Source: Pyronema omphalodes
Taxonomy: Eukaryota; Ascomycota; Pezizomycetes; Pezizales; Pyronemataceae
Assembly: GCA_024516155.1 (NCBI GenBank)
Contig: JAJJXM010000010.1
Span: forward strand, 124,001 to 188,000
Length of the DNA: 64,000 bases
Direction: 5' to 3'
Shown here: piece by piece, positions 1 through 11,041 of the stretch
Numbering within the stretch: the stretch's first letter is position 1
Layout: each line of letters starts with the position of its first letter
Notes under the pieces: generated by a model
Seen by the model: only the letters and a program-made list of their open reading frames with translations
Told to the model about the DNA's origin: nothing
Databases searched by the model: none
Made by a program: the position numbers and the translations under genes

Positions 1-790
1 GTTCTTCTTCTGCTCCTCGTTTCTAAACTGAGCTCCTCCGCGCCTCTCGCCGGGAGTAGCTTCAGCACGCTCCTTGTTCTCACAAGAAATATTGTCGAAA
101 AAGCTGGACTTGCGGTCGTAGAACCCATCCTTGGGAGCAGGGGGAATAACGACAGTACCATCGGCGGGGGCACTTTCGGGGGCCGCAGTCGCATGAGGCT
201 GGTTTTCATCGGTACCAGATGCGATGGCCTCCTTGACAAGGTCCTCCTTGTTGAGGCGGGCGTTGTTGTACTGAAAGTCGTAGTCGGTAGCGGGGACCTC
301 AACCTTGCGAGTCTGCTGGTTGTTGAATCCTCCATGGTAACCGCCGCGGGCACCACGGCCAGCAACGAAGTTACCGTTACCGGGCTGGCGAGGGCGTGAC
401 TGATTTGAACTGGAGGGGGCGAGAGGGGCTTGAGACTGGTTCTCGACTTGCTGGGGAGCAGTGTTAGACCTTGCTGCTGCGGCAGCGTTGACGGCCAACT
501 GATTAACCTTGTCAGCAAGGTCGTTGACGGCAGAAGCACTAGCGGTCTCGTTTCCTAGATGAGTTCCAGAAGGCATTGCAGAGTTATTCGCAGGACCAGA
601 AACAGGAACGACGGGGGTTCTCGCGGGAGAGGTGAGAGGGAGTGCTGGAACAATAGTCTTATGAGGCTTGGATCCATTAGGTGCCTTTGAAGGTGACTGG
701 TTGGCAGCACTGGTGGCCAAACTGGAGCTAGGCTCAACTGGCTTGTTGGCAAAGTTGGCAGCGGGCTGTTGCTGCTGCTGCTGCTGCTGT

Positions 791-846
<56 letters not shown>

Positions 847-1949
847 GACCGGCATGGGTCCATTTGTTACGGGTGCCAACGGCTGTCCCTGAGGCTGAGG
901 TGCCTGCGTTGTGGGCATGGCTACTTGGGGCGGGCGTCCAACAAGGCCGGGAGCTGGGCGGTTAGCAGCAGGTCCAGCGGGAGCTTGTGGTGGTACCCGG
1001 TTCTGGGGTCCAGTAGGAGGCTGTTGCTGTAGAGGAGCCTTCTGCTGGGGCTGTTGAGGGTTCTGGGGAGTTTGGAAACCTTGTTGAGGAGGCATGCCCT
1101 GTTGGGGAGCCTGTTGCTGATGCTGTGGCGGCATTCCAGGTCCAGGTGGCATTCCCATCTGTGGCCCGACACCAGGAGGAGGTGCGTATGCTCCATACAT
1201 ACCCGCAGTCTGGTAAGGACTTGGGGCAAATCCTCTCTGTTGGTTAGGGTAGTAAGGGTATGGCGGGGCCATTTGTGGGGGACCCTGTGGTTGGCCGAAC
1301 TGTCCAGGTGGGGGACCCGGAGGAGCTCCATATGGGCGAGCTGAGCTTTGCTAATGACCAGTTAGCCCATGTCTGCAATAATAACGTATAATCGGAGAAT
1401 AGAATGACGTTTTAAATGAGGCAGCAGGAGCACAGAGTGATCCACACCAGCCCCATATAGCAACGACATTTGCTGATCTCCGGGGAGACCTTACCATAAT
1501 GGCTGGATCATCTAGAGGTGGTTGCGGCGGGGGTTGCTTCGGGATAGAGTTCTCTATTTGAAGGTCCTTAACATCACTCCCGCGAAAGACAATGTATTCG
1601 TAGACATTCTCAGCGGCCGGAAGTTCATCGACACCGTTGCGTCGTCCTTCAGTTCCATGTGAGACAACCTGCTCGAGCGCGACGGTGCTGGTTTCGGAGT
1701 CGATTTTGTGCAAAGTACCAACATATCTATTCGTGGCGGTAAGTTAGCCTTGCCTGAGGCTGAAACACAGGTGAGAAGCTCGTGGGGTGAACCATACCGA
1801 ATGTTGGACTTGGAAATAAGGGAGATACGAGCTCTATTAAGCACGTCAGTACATCATCATAACTTGCCGATATATTTCGAAGCTGTCCAGTGACTAGGAC
1901 AATCTTCAAAGCAGGTGGTGTTGACAACTCACCCAATGAATTCAGTCAT
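1..1949 (-). CDS. SCD6: Scd6/Sum2/LSM14-family mRNA decapping and translation-repression protein, 3' end cut by the window
   Basis: P-body protein that binds mRNPs, Dhh1 and Dcp2 and represses translation (family knowledge). Four exons: 1949-1933, 1833-1798, 1726-1495 and 1350 to beyond base 1; 545 codons are visible. The start MTEFIGARISLISKSNIRY is the classic LSM14 N-terminal Sm fold, continued by YVGTLHKIDSETSTVALE and YEYIVFRGSDVKDLQIE. Next come a long P/Q-rich linker with a polyQ run of about 26 residues (roughly 767-845) and the FDF-type motif ATDYDFQYNNARLNKEDL. The FFD box (YDRKSSFFDNISCENKERAE) and the start of the TFG box (RNEEQKK) lie next to the window edge, with RGARGG glycine-arginine patches between. 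The Sm core is split over three short exons, so single-frame reading misses the true N-terminus. Identity is secure; only the last residues are missing. Confidence 0.93.
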
Positions 1950-2409
1950 GACGCAAGCGAAGGCCTACCACCCGATCCCCGTGGAACGATTGCGAAAGAC
2001 GAGATGCGTGGAGGCAGGGTATAATAGTATTCGTTGAGATGATAGAGGGTTTAAGGAACTGTAGGGTGCGTAACGATGGAACAAGAACTGGTGAGGATTA
2101 GAGTTGGTACGGAGTGCGAGAAGAAGAGTTGTGGGTGAACTGGTGATGGCAGACGGTAGCGGTGGCTCAGGCAAGGAAGCACACTGATTGGCACCTCAAA
2201 TGGGAGCATGCTAGAGTGCTCTTAGCGGGCGTCAATGCATGGCACGGTAACCTTTACCCGGCAGTGATGCGATCATGGACCCCCTGTCATCGATAGTGAT
2301 ACTACAGTCGATATGTAAACCCAAACAAACATTCCGCATCGCGTCTTCCACGAGAGCTCAGCTTCCTCACCAATAAACTCTACCCTCCACAAACGAAACT
2401 ACACACACC
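1950..2409. other. intergenic promoter region between SCD6 and the CENP-W-like gene
   Basis: 460 bp between divergently transcribed genes. It must hold both promoters. I see no TATA box at a convincing distance and no repeat. Confidence 0.5.
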
Positions 2410-2752
2410 ATGGTTGCCAAATCTCCCTATCCGCGCTCGGTAGTCAAGCGAACAATTAAAGCGCATACTGGGTTGAATGTCAGCAAAAATGTCGACATTC
2501 TCTTGTACCTCGACTACGTTTTGTTTATGCAAGAGTGAGCTAGATCTACAGAGCGAGCAGAGTGACGGCAAAGATTTCTGACCAGAACCCCAGGTTGATG
2601 CGTCAGGCGAACGTCCAAGCGCGAAAGCGAGGCAGTGCAACAATTTCCCCCGCTGACCTCAAGAAAGTTTCGAAAGTGCGTCGTGTGCCTTATTCCTCAA
2701 CCGACTTGTCGCTAACTCGACATAGGACACTCTACAGAAGTTCAAGGTTTAG
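2410..2752 (+). CDS. CENP-W/Wip1-like histone-fold kinetochore protein, 77 aa
   Basis: Three exons: 2410-2534, 2594-2675 and 2726-2752, giving 77 aa. The product begins MVAKSPYPRSVVKRTIKAHT, then LNVSKNVDILLYLDYVLFMQ, ELMRQANVQARKRGSATISP and ADLKKVSKDTLQKFKV. This helix-strand-helix pattern and the short length match CENP-W (Wip1 in fission yeast), which pairs with CENP-T in the inner kinetochore. That family role is prior knowledge. The sequence shows a basic N-terminus, the NVDILLYLDYVLF hydrophobic helix and a C-terminal helix after TISPADL. The last exon codes for only eight residues. Alternative: another small histone-fold protein such as a CENP-X or NF-Y-type subunit, but the helix spacing fits CENP-W best. 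Confidence 0.75.
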
Positions 2753-3345
2753 GGGAAATAGTCACACACGGAGAGAATTTTATGGGTTACACGCATTGTT
2801 TTTTTTTAAAGGTTTTGCATTGGGGAAAGGCGTCTTAGGATTTATTTTTGGAAGTACGGCGGGGTCACAGTTTAAAATGATACCACATTCGAGTTCAAAT
2901 TCAATATATCATATGAAATAGCACAATTGCAGGACATGAACGTTACAGCTTACCAGAAAAACAAGCAATATGGAACACAAACAGAAAAAAACATGGAACA
3001 CTTAGACCATACAAAGGACGCCTGATCCTTCATTGCGAGACCATTATCCAAGAAATAGCTGACCGTCGCACAATCACACAACCCCACCTGCTCCCAATAC
3101 CATTCAACTGTTACGGGTCCTTCAATCTCACATTCCACGCCATTACCCTTCCCACCCCCGAAAGAACGGTATTCTGCAAAAAAAAAATGGGTGCGATAAG
3201 GAGCGAGAACAACTGTCAAGCTGGAAGACTGCAGACTAAGGTTGCTCCTGGTCTAAGAATTGTCTAGAGCAGTATTCAAATTGGAAATTGAAAGGACGTA
3301 TTGGCAAAAAGGAAGAAGGAAAAACACGGCCGCGCATAACATCGT
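2753..3345. other. convergent 3' region, no gene seen
   Basis: About 590 bp between the 3' ends of the CENP-W-like gene and YPT1. It is AT-rich with A and T runs. Open frames here are short and show no recognisable protein. It probably holds the two 3' UTRs. Confidence 0.5.
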
Positions 3346-4480
3346 TTAACAGCACCCGCTAGATGATCCCTGCTGGACATGCTGTCCGTTGTTGACCTGG
3401 ACGGTAGGCTTGTTGTTGACGGCGGTAGATCCCATACGCTCCTATGAAATTGTTAGCTACAAATTGGAAAAATATCTTATTTGTCGCACCTTGATCTGTC
3501 TAGCCATGGTCAAGAAAGCCTGCTCAACGTTGGTAGCGTTCTTTGCGGAGGTCTCTAAGAAGGGAATTCCGAGACTGTCGGCGAATTCCTGTAAATATGA
3601 TTAGCATCGCATTGATAGACCAAGAAATCGAGCTCAGTACCTTCGCGACGCTGTACTCGACGACCTTCTTGTCTGCCATGTCGCTCTTGTTACCAACAAG
3701 AAGCTTGTTAACTCCTTCTGTCGCGTAGCGGTCGATCTCCTGCAACCATTGCTTAACGTTGTTGAATGAGTCTAATATAATTAGAATGCGCCTCGTATAG
3801 TCCCGTGATTGTGAATCATACCCATATCGGTCACATCGAAAACAACGCAAATTCCGTGAGCACCTGCGTGGCAACGAATCAGCAATCTATGGCATGTGCT
3901 TAAGAAGGTATCCTAGCTGCATACCTCGGTAGTAGGAAGAGGTGATAGTTCTGAAGCGCTCCTGACCAGCTGTGTCCCACTATAGAAGCACATGAGTAAG
4001 ACGTCACACCGGGCCGATAAGGAAGTTGTGGGGGGGGGGGGGGGGGGTAGGCTCGCATACAATCTGAAGCTTAACGGTCTTTCCATCCTGCTCGATAGTG
4101 CGGATTTTCTGTGTAGTAGGTTAGCGATAAGGTCTCTCTGAGCTATCCAATGGAGTGACGTACAAAGTCAACACCAATAGTGGAGATGTAGCTCTCGGTA
4201 TAGGTATCGTCGGCGAAACGAAGCAACAGACAAGACTTTCCGACACCGGAGTCTCCAATCAAGAGGAGCTTGAAAAGGTAATCGTATCTAGAGTGTTGAG
4301 GAATACGTCAGTTAACGCACTCAGCACAGCTGGATGCAGCCGAGACGGCGGGAATTAACTCTAGACGGTCGTTAGCAAATGGGCGTCGCCTAGCGATGTG
4401 GGGGGAAGGATTGCTCGCGGCTGGAATGGAGAGCCTCGTCGTGGCCTTTTGAGGGGAACATACCACTCGGGAGTAACCAT
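3346..4480 (-). CDS. YPT1: Ypt1/Rab1 small GTPase of ER-to-Golgi traffic, 202 aa
   Basis: Eight exons: 4480-4467, 4287-4164, 4108-4061, 3979-3925, 3863-3822, 3771-3641, 3588-3490 and 3441-3346, total 609 nt. All GTPase motifs are present: P-loop GDSGVGKS, switch I effector region [39 protein letters not shown] and ETSAKN. The C-terminus ends GSSSGCC, a double-cysteine geranylgeranylation site. Ypt1 regulates vesicle tethering at the Golgi and autophagosome formation (family knowledge). The N-terminus [19 protein letters not shown] needs the first intron to begin GTGGTATGT at 4466. The stronger-looking GTATGT three bases downstream would create a TGA at the junction. Intron 3 contains an 18-nt G run (4030-4047), which is poly-C in the transcript. 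Confidence 0.96.
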
Positions 4481-6512
4481 GATTGCGCGTCTGGATGTGA
4501 TGAGAGTTCTGGGTTATTTGGGATCTGGAGGTTAGGTCGTTAGTGTTGTTGGTGGTGGGAGGGTTGCTTGTGGTGGAAGCTGATCTGGGATATGTACTGC
4601 TTGTCGGGGGGGGTATGGGCAGCAGGGGGAGCAAGGGAGGCGAGGCTCCTCCTCGTCTGGTGCTAGCAAAGAAAGAGGGTAGCGACGGGTCAACGTACTC
4701 TGGCTTGACGCGGTCGGGCGTGCTTGGGCTGATTAGGAGAAGGCTGATTGATAATCTGTGGGAACGTTTAGAGAAGTCTCTTTGTTGGTGTTTCTCTGCG
4801 GTGGATGTGGTTGATTGTGGGGTGTGGTGCTGCGGTTGGAGGAGAGTGGGTGCGTGGTTTGGTGAGGTGAGGTGTGGATAGAAGGCAACAGCAGCAGCAG
4901 CACAGCAGCACAGAACAGCAGCACAGAACAGCACAGCGGAGGGCAGAAGGGCAGAAGGGCAGCACGACGGGTACGAACAGACAGGAAGCGGGGAGCAGGG
5001 AGGGCAGTTGACAATGGAGCAGAGAGAGAGAGAGTCAGACGGGGGAGGGGGAGTACGACTGAAAAGTAATAAATCCAGCAGGACAGAGAAGTTATTTCAG
5101 TTCGAATGAGAAGTGATTCCAGTACAAATCGGCAACAGGATTCCAATACAACCAGTAACCGGATTCAAGGACAACCAGAAGCAACAGCTACGCGGCGTTT
5201 GATTCTTTTCTTTCTTTTGTCGTCCAGAAACTACGTCCCGGAGAACGGACGGTTGTAGGTAGCTGCGGTGCGGCGCTGTCTTGTCCCGTCCTGCTTCCTC
5301 AACGGATACAAAACACAGAATCACGCACTGTCCCAGCACAACAGCCTGCCTGTTGTCTCAGAGCTTACGGGCAGCGATCAGCACAGCAGCAGCAGCAGCA
5401 GAGCACTATGTAAATCTGCAAGGCCATGAGCCAGCAAGTAAATCTTCCCAGCTTCCGTCCTCAGAAAAGTCCAACTAGATATCTCATATCTCCTGCACTT
5501 ATCCTTCGCTTTCGTTGGGAAAATCTATGACATGACATCTCACCTTTCTATCTCCGCCTAGCACTGAGAGGCTGACAGCAACCAGTGGAAGCCGTCACCA
5601 CGGCTCTGAAACAGCGCTCAGCGTCATGGAGGGATAGTGGCTGCGCGTCCTATTGGTGGCTAAGGAGGCTACTATCAACAAAGCCGGTTTAGCCCTGGAA
5701 GCCTAGAGGCTAGAGTAAGTAGGCTGCCCGCTGCCCAGTATCTAAGTATATATCTACGGTATCCGGGGAGCTCAGGGAACTCAGGGAGCCCGGGGAGCCC
5801 GCAAACACCCGTCTCCGTCGCTATCAATAGATAATTCCATGCACCGAAGCCACGAAGCACCTGAAACAAGGAGCCCAGCGGATCCAAGCGGGTATGTAGG
5901 TAACGTTTTCGTTTTATGGTGACATAATACCAAACCCAAACCCGAACCTGTTACCTCTAGCGCACTCTACTATATTATAGATCGTTTCCTTGTTCAAATT
6001 GTACTACTGTATGTTTCACGGAATGATACACTGCAATTGCAGGACTGAATGAAGCTACGATAGTAAGCTCCGTCAATTCATACCGCCGTGTATGTAGCTC
6101 TTATGTATGGAACTTCTTGAACTCATGCACGGTCGTCTGTATACTACATGACAGTAATGGATATATTTTATATAAGGAGATAAAAACCAAATTTCTGTAC
6201 AGAATGCTATTGCATATTTCTTCCGGTAACTTTTCTCACAAAAAATGCATAAAACGTACTTTGGTGCACTACCGCTTCCAGTATTTTTTTAAGTCAGGTA
6301 TAACAAACACAGCTACATAAACTCTATATATATATCATTTCACAAGCTCATATGCAATCACCCCGGATTTTGGTATACTATATCTCCGGCACCTGTATTG
6401 GGTAGTATTTGGATTACTCATATAGCTGCCTATCCGATACTTTGTGAGTTGTGAATTATGAGTTGCGCAGCAGACACCAGCATACAGCAGTTATGCCAAT
6501 GGAAACAACATT
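4481..6512. other. YPT1 upstream region and AT-rich intergenic DNA
   Basis: No gene recognised. Near YPT1 (about 4490-5070) the DNA is strand-skewed, CT-rich on the YPT1 sense strand, with CAG/CACAG low-complexity runs near 4889-4935. Another CAG run sits at about 5381-5402. This looks like a fungal promoter and 5' leader. Near 5762-5806 there are short GGGAGC-type reiterations. From 5900 to 6512 the sequence is AT-rich and featureless until the hAT target site. Confidence 0.45.
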
Positions 6513-6520
6513 AGTCATAA

Positions 6521-7628
6521 CAGACCTCCCAGTCGTACAAACCAGTTTAAAATGACGGCCATAACGGACTGTACGGACTGTTGGAATATGAGAACTGTAC
6601 GGCGACCCAGTTCAGTTTACTGTCAGTAATATAAACTGGTTAAACTGCGAAAACCAGTTAACTGAATACAAGGCTTGGCAAACCAGGTGAACTGGTTAAA
6701 ACTGTCAAAACTGGTTTGTCAAGAGAAACTGGTTTATGAAGGGGCAATAAATATTATTCAGTGCATCCATAACAAAATTTGATCCTAATTTGGTCCCCAG
6801 AAATAACAACTGACGCCTACGATTGAAGCTCTTGGGCCCCTCGATGCCCTCCAGAGTGTCTGCCTGCATCGAATGAAGGTCCGATGTAATGATCTTCTTG
6901 CATTCGAAAAACAGCCGCTCGGGCTCGGCGCTCATTGCGGGAATAGACAGCAGTACTTCAACAGCCGTTTTGCAAAGTTTGGGGAACCTGGCCCGCTGCC
7001 GGGGCTCACACCACCACTCAATGGCAGAAGGACCATCCCCAAGTGCTGCCTCTAGTCTCAGCGCACAGTAATCAACATACTCGCCCGGCTGCATGGCGCT
7101 ACCTGTTGCCGTATCTTCAGAGCCTTGTTGGGGTTCTAGCGGGGTATTGAAGCCAGGTGATATAGAGGAGAGGCCGCTAGTAACGGAACTCATTGTAGGT
7201 GGTTGGAGAGAAAAGGCAGTGTAAGGTATGGTTGAGTTCTGTAGGTCAAGAGAAAATAGTCTAGGCGAGATGTATAGGAGCATCCAGGCCAGTAGAGGTG
7301 CTTTCAAACGAGGTTTCGGTACAATATTTGCACCGGTTTGGCTGTCTATGATCCTCCATGCATGGGTTTGGCTGTTTATTCTTCTGCGCAGCTGTAGTAA
7401 ACGAGGTGGTTAAACTGGTTTGTATCTGACAACCAGTAAACTGTTTACCGAGTCAGTTCAATCAGTTCAATCAGTGCACTGCAGTTACCTGGTTCTATGG
7501 GACCCTCAAAACTGAACCAACTGCGTATCCGGGACACGAAAACTGCACCAACTAACTGTGAATTATCAGTTCAGTTTACCTGGTTTACGATTTTACCCGG
7601 TAAACTGGCTATACGGTTGGGAGGTCTG
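6521..7628. mobile_element. 1,108-bp hAT-family DNA transposon remnant with TIRs and 8-bp target duplication
   Basis: Both ends start CAGACCTCCCA in inverted orientation (6521-6531 and 7618-7628), and the similarity continues as CGTA..CCAGTTTA. The element is flanked by the perfect 8-bp direct repeat AGTCATAA at 6513-6520 and 7629-7636, the target duplication size expected of hAT transposons. The subterminal zones (6540-6720 and 7400-7610) are packed with AACCAGTT/AACTGG motifs in both orientations, as is typical of hAT transposase-binding regions. At 1.1 kb it is too short to be autonomous. The only coding remnant is the C-terminal dimerisation part of a transposase on the minus strand. The intact target duplication suggests no large rearrangement since insertion. 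Confidence 0.9.
6705..7307 (-). pseudogene. hAT transposase C-terminal (hATC) dimerisation fragment
   Basis: An open frame of 200 codons inside the hAT element. The C-terminal half carries the hAT family dimerisation signature: IEWWCEPRQRARFPKLCKTA, then VLLSIPAMSAEPERLFFECK and ITSDLHSMQADTLEGIE. The N-terminal half is low-complexity (MSSVTSGLSSISPG...) and shows no zinc finger and no catalytic RNase-H-like domain. I read it as a deletion derivative that kept only the 3' end of a transposase gene. Whether the frame is still expressed, or was domesticated, cannot be judged from sequence alone. Confidence 0.8.
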
Positions 7629-7636
7629 AGTCATAA

Positions 7637-9193
7637 CACACTAATGTTTCCCTCTCCATATATATATATCAAAACATGACATCATGGCTCCATCATCCCA
7701 CTATCGAGACGCCTCATCCCATTATCACATTATCCCGTCAGCCAGTTAAGCCATTAGCCAGTTAGGGTATTAGGGTATACTTTAACCCTACCCTACCATC
7801 ACCCTCGCCAATCATGAATCTAAAAGAACTACGGGAAGTCATTTTTCTCCTCCGAACTCTGGCTAAATGTATGCATTATGCATGAATTAGCTATCAACCC
7901 CTTGGGCTCTCTATACGGATCCTAATAAACTTGACCTCAACTCAACTCATACTCCCGATATAGTTACCACCAAAGGCAATTTTAAAGAATAAATTTTATA
8001 GCATTGTAAATTATTGGAAAGAGATTCTGAAGCTGGGGTTGATATGTTGATATACTACCAATTGGTGACCGGAACTAAATAATGAAAATAACAAAATAAC
8101 AATATAATTAGGTATGTGTATAATTATCCCACGGCCTCCACAATAACACAACACCGATCCTCAGAATCTTCAACTATTTCTATTCTTAAAATTCTCCTAC
8201 CTCCTTGTTCTTTTCCTTTTCTTCTTCTTTTGTCTTTAACTCAATAATATATTGCATGCTCATTGTACCCGTATGATTTGATATATGGAATTGTGTATAA
8301 TTGTAGCATGCACGATTTCATCAGAAATTTTGGGAATTATGAAATCAAATTCATACAGAGAAAACGAAAACTCTGAGAATAATTATGTGAGGCTTGCTTA
8401 TATCTATGTTTGTCTTGTTAATCGATATGTTTATTTTTTTGGCTTGGTTTCTGGCAAAGTTGAAGAGACTGAGTCTGCTTACCTCCTACTAGTGATTACC
8501 CCCCCTCCCCCCACCCCCTTCTCTCCGATCTACTCCCTTCTCCTGAATTGTTTTCAATAGCTTTCATAATTCCCAAGCCATGTTTGACCTTTTTCCTTTA
8601 ACATGTACCCCCGCCCCCCAAGAGTCATAGCAAACGTCTACTTTCCTCCACTTTCCTCCACCATCTTATATCATCAAATATACTGCTGTTCCTTGTACTG
8701 CTACCATTGGACCAAAAAACCAAACTGGACTACCGATACATGTAATTACTAATATACTTTATAGAAAGAATTCCCTCGTGTTCTGTGCTTCATTGATCAA
8801 TACTCTTAATTACGTTGCCCGAAAAGGTACTTGAATCTTTTATCGCAGTTTGGTTATGTTTTGTGGGCTTTGTGATGCTTTGTGATGCTCTGTGATGCCA
8901 TGAATTTCTGCGATACTCCGTATACTGCGCTGCGATTTGCTACGATTTAATTGGCTTCGTGGTCTCCAGACTCCTTACGGCTCTTGGGCTCTCCAGTCTT
9001 TGAAATGATCTCCAGAGTCTGCTCTACTTGTAGTATTTTCCATCTTCCTCTTCCTCCATATCATCCATTTACATACGAACCGCGAAACACATCCAAATTT
9101 TTAAACATTCAACTTCGTAGTCTTCAGAATCATATTACTTTATAATTCCTTCATTACCTGTTCTTTCTTTTATTTATTCCATTCCATTTATAT
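7637..9193. other. AT-rich intergenic stretch, no gene seen
   Basis: About 1.55 kb downstream of the hAT insertion. It is mostly AT-rich with pyrimidine tracts (around 8180-8240 and 8500-8660). The longest open frame (8285-8560) has no recognisable domain and ends in low-complexity proline codons. I see no conserved exon structure here on either strand. Confidence 0.45.
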
Positions 9194-10705
9194 TTAACTT
9201 CCCTTTTCAAGACTTTTTCTTCGTTTCCCAGCCTTATCCTTTTTCGTTACTCCACTTTTCCTCCTCTCCTCTGTATCTTCCTTTGTTGCATCCTTCCTTA
9301 CCGGCTTCACCTTCTGTGTCACCACTTTCTCTTTCTGCTTCTCCTTCTTTGCCGCCTTCCCCTTCTGTGTCACCACTTTCTCTTTCTGCTTCTCCTCCTT
9401 TGCCGGCTTCCCCTTCTCTGTCTCCCCTTTCTCTTCCGGCTCCTCCTTCTTTGCCGGCTTGCCCTTCTCTCTCGGTTTCCCCTCCATCTCAATAACCGTA
9501 TCCAACAACCACTTGTTAACCCTGTAATCCCTTTCCCTTAATCCCAGATCCTTCGCTCTATCCACAACCCAACCATTAAGCTCCCTTATTTCCGTTTTCC
9601 TTCCATTCTCAATATCCTGCCACATGGAACTCCAATTAGTTCTAGTAACATCAACGACTCTCTTGACCTCCTCCCAAAGCACATCAATATCCATCCCAGT
9701 AACCTTCAAAACCTCTCCACAAATCAACTTGGCATCATCGGAACATATATCCATCACCATTCCGTTCTTAAAATTGTTGATAGCAGTTAGGGGGTTGATT
9801 ACGCAGTTTATACAAAGCTTGGTAAGGATCTTGGTGTTGAGTTCGGAGGAAGTAATAGGGATACTTCCAGCTTCGGTAAGGGATTGGGTAAGAAATCTCG
9901 TTGTGGGTGAGGCGGAAAATATCCAACTCATAGGAGCTTCTGGTGGGGGTAGTTGGCCGTAGATAACTTCTTCGTTATTGTCTTTATTGTTTGTATTCTC
10001 TTCTGGCTTTTTGTCTTTGGCATTTCCAGAACCAGTCACTGGAACTTTCTTATCTTCATCTTTATCGTTATCCTTAACTTCCTCTTCGGATCCCACCGCT
10101 GGCTTTTTATCACCCCCAACCCTTATCCTAGGAGGATCAATCTTCTTCTCTGGTAAAACTATTCCATCATATGGTGCAAACCATAACCCCCCTTTGCCGG
10201 CTAACGTTATGTTCCATCGACTCTTTTGGAATACTCCATGTGTAACAACTCCTGCCATTAAATGAGGTCGTTGCTCCGGTTTTAAGGTTGGGAATAATTC
10301 CGCAGGAGAAGGTGGGACTCCATTTTGTAAAAGCAGGATAGTAGAGTCTTTATGAAGGCGTGATAAGATTGGTGATAGTGCTAGCCGGACCTGATGAGAT
10401 TTTACAGCGACGATTAAATGGTCGATAGGAGTTTGAGGTGGTGGTGGTGATGAAGTAGTAGTAGCAGCAGTAGAATCTTTTAGTCCAGTTTCTTTGATAT
10501 TGGTTTCTTCACCGCAGGACTCGGCGGGTACATCGGGGATAATAGTTTTATGTGGCGGAACAAAAAGTGAGATTTGCCCGGGATATGTAGCGAGAGTTTG
10601 AGGTCGGAGAAGAAGTGTTACTGGAACTTTAGCCTGTCGGAGTTGAGAGGCGATGAAGAGTCCGATGTTGCCGGCTCCGAGGATATGGATTCGGCGGGAT
10701 GCCAT
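9194..10705 (-). CDS. Ketopantoate reductase family protein (ApbA/PanE fold) with repetitive Lys/Glu C-terminal tail
   Basis: NADPH-dependent 2-dehydropantoate 2-reductase family; the family makes pantoate for coenzyme A, but fungal members also include paralogues of unknown substrate. The start at 10705 (MASRRIHILGAGNIGLFIAS) puts the GAGNIG Rossmann motif at the N-terminus, giving 503 aa. An in-frame ATG at 10777 would add 24 residues. Family landmarks: HLIVAVKSHQ, LLLQNGV, the lysine-bearing KLCINCVINPLTA, and SSMWQDIENGRKTEIRELNG. Two low-complexity inserts interrupt the NAD-binding half (SPPPP region and a KDNDKDEDKK-type stretch). The last roughly 85 residues form about three and a half imperfect 17-aa repeats (KGKPAKEEKQKEKVVTQ). 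No intron. It lies head to head with LIP2. Confidence 0.85.
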   Translation of the reverse strand: MASRRIHILGAGNIGLFIASQLRQAKVPVTLLLRPQTLATYPGQISLFVPPHKTIIPDVPAESCGEETNIKETGLKDSTAATTTSSPPPPQTPIDHLIVAVKSHQVRLALSPILSRLHKDSTILLLQNGVPPSPAELFPTLKPEQRPHLMAGVVTHGVFQKSRWNITLAGKGGLWFAPYDGIVLPEKKIDPPRIRVGGDKKPAVGSEEEVKDNDKDEDKKVPVTGSGNAKDKKPEENTNNKDNNEEVIYGQLPPPEAPMSWIFSASPTTRFLTQSLTEAGSIPITSSELNTKILTKLCINCVINPLTAINNFKNGMVMDICSDDAKLICGEVLKVTGMDIDVLWEEVKRVVDVTRTNWSSMWQDIENGRKTEIRELNGWVVDRAKDLGLRERDYRVNKWLLDTVIEMEGKPREKGKPAKKEEPEEKGETEKGKPAKEEKQKEKVVTQKGKAAKKEKQKEKVVTQKVKPVRKDATKEDTEERRKSGVTKKDKAGKRRKSLEKGS

Positions 10706-11041
10706 GATGATTCGCGGTAGTGGGGAACCGTCCGTATATATGTAGGAACCGTGAGGATCGGCGGAATTGAAAACCAATGAACCCGACGCGCGCGAGACAA
10801 AATTAAGGCCGAGCTGTCTGTGTATGAATCGCGATTTTAGCGGCGGGTACGGATTGGAACCATCCAGAAATGGAGGGGTTTACTACACATGTCACATCCT
10901 CTATTTGTAGCTCCATACTCTATGTAGATAAGATAGCTTCCCCGCAACGCGAGATCCCGGCCAGTTCATCTTTCCAATTTCCACTTTACGCGTCTCTCCC
11001 CCCCCCCCCCCCCCAAACCCCACTGAAACATCACCATCGCG

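Noticed and set aside
668..1032. Plus-strand frames with poly-Cys and poly-Leu
   Set aside because: Antisense readings of the SCD6 polyQ tract.
1554..1844. Minus-strand frame crossing the first SCD6 exons
   Set aside because: It reads through an intron; the correct product needs the short exons at 1949-1933 and 1833-1798.
4308..4934. 208-codon minus-strand frame upstream of YPT1
   Set aside because: It spans YPT1 intron 1 and its CT-rich leader, and has poly-Cys and Ser/Pro low complexity.
9283..9495. Ser/Pro repeat frame on the plus strand
   Set aside because: Antisense of the Lys-rich repeats of the ketopantoate-reductase-like gene.
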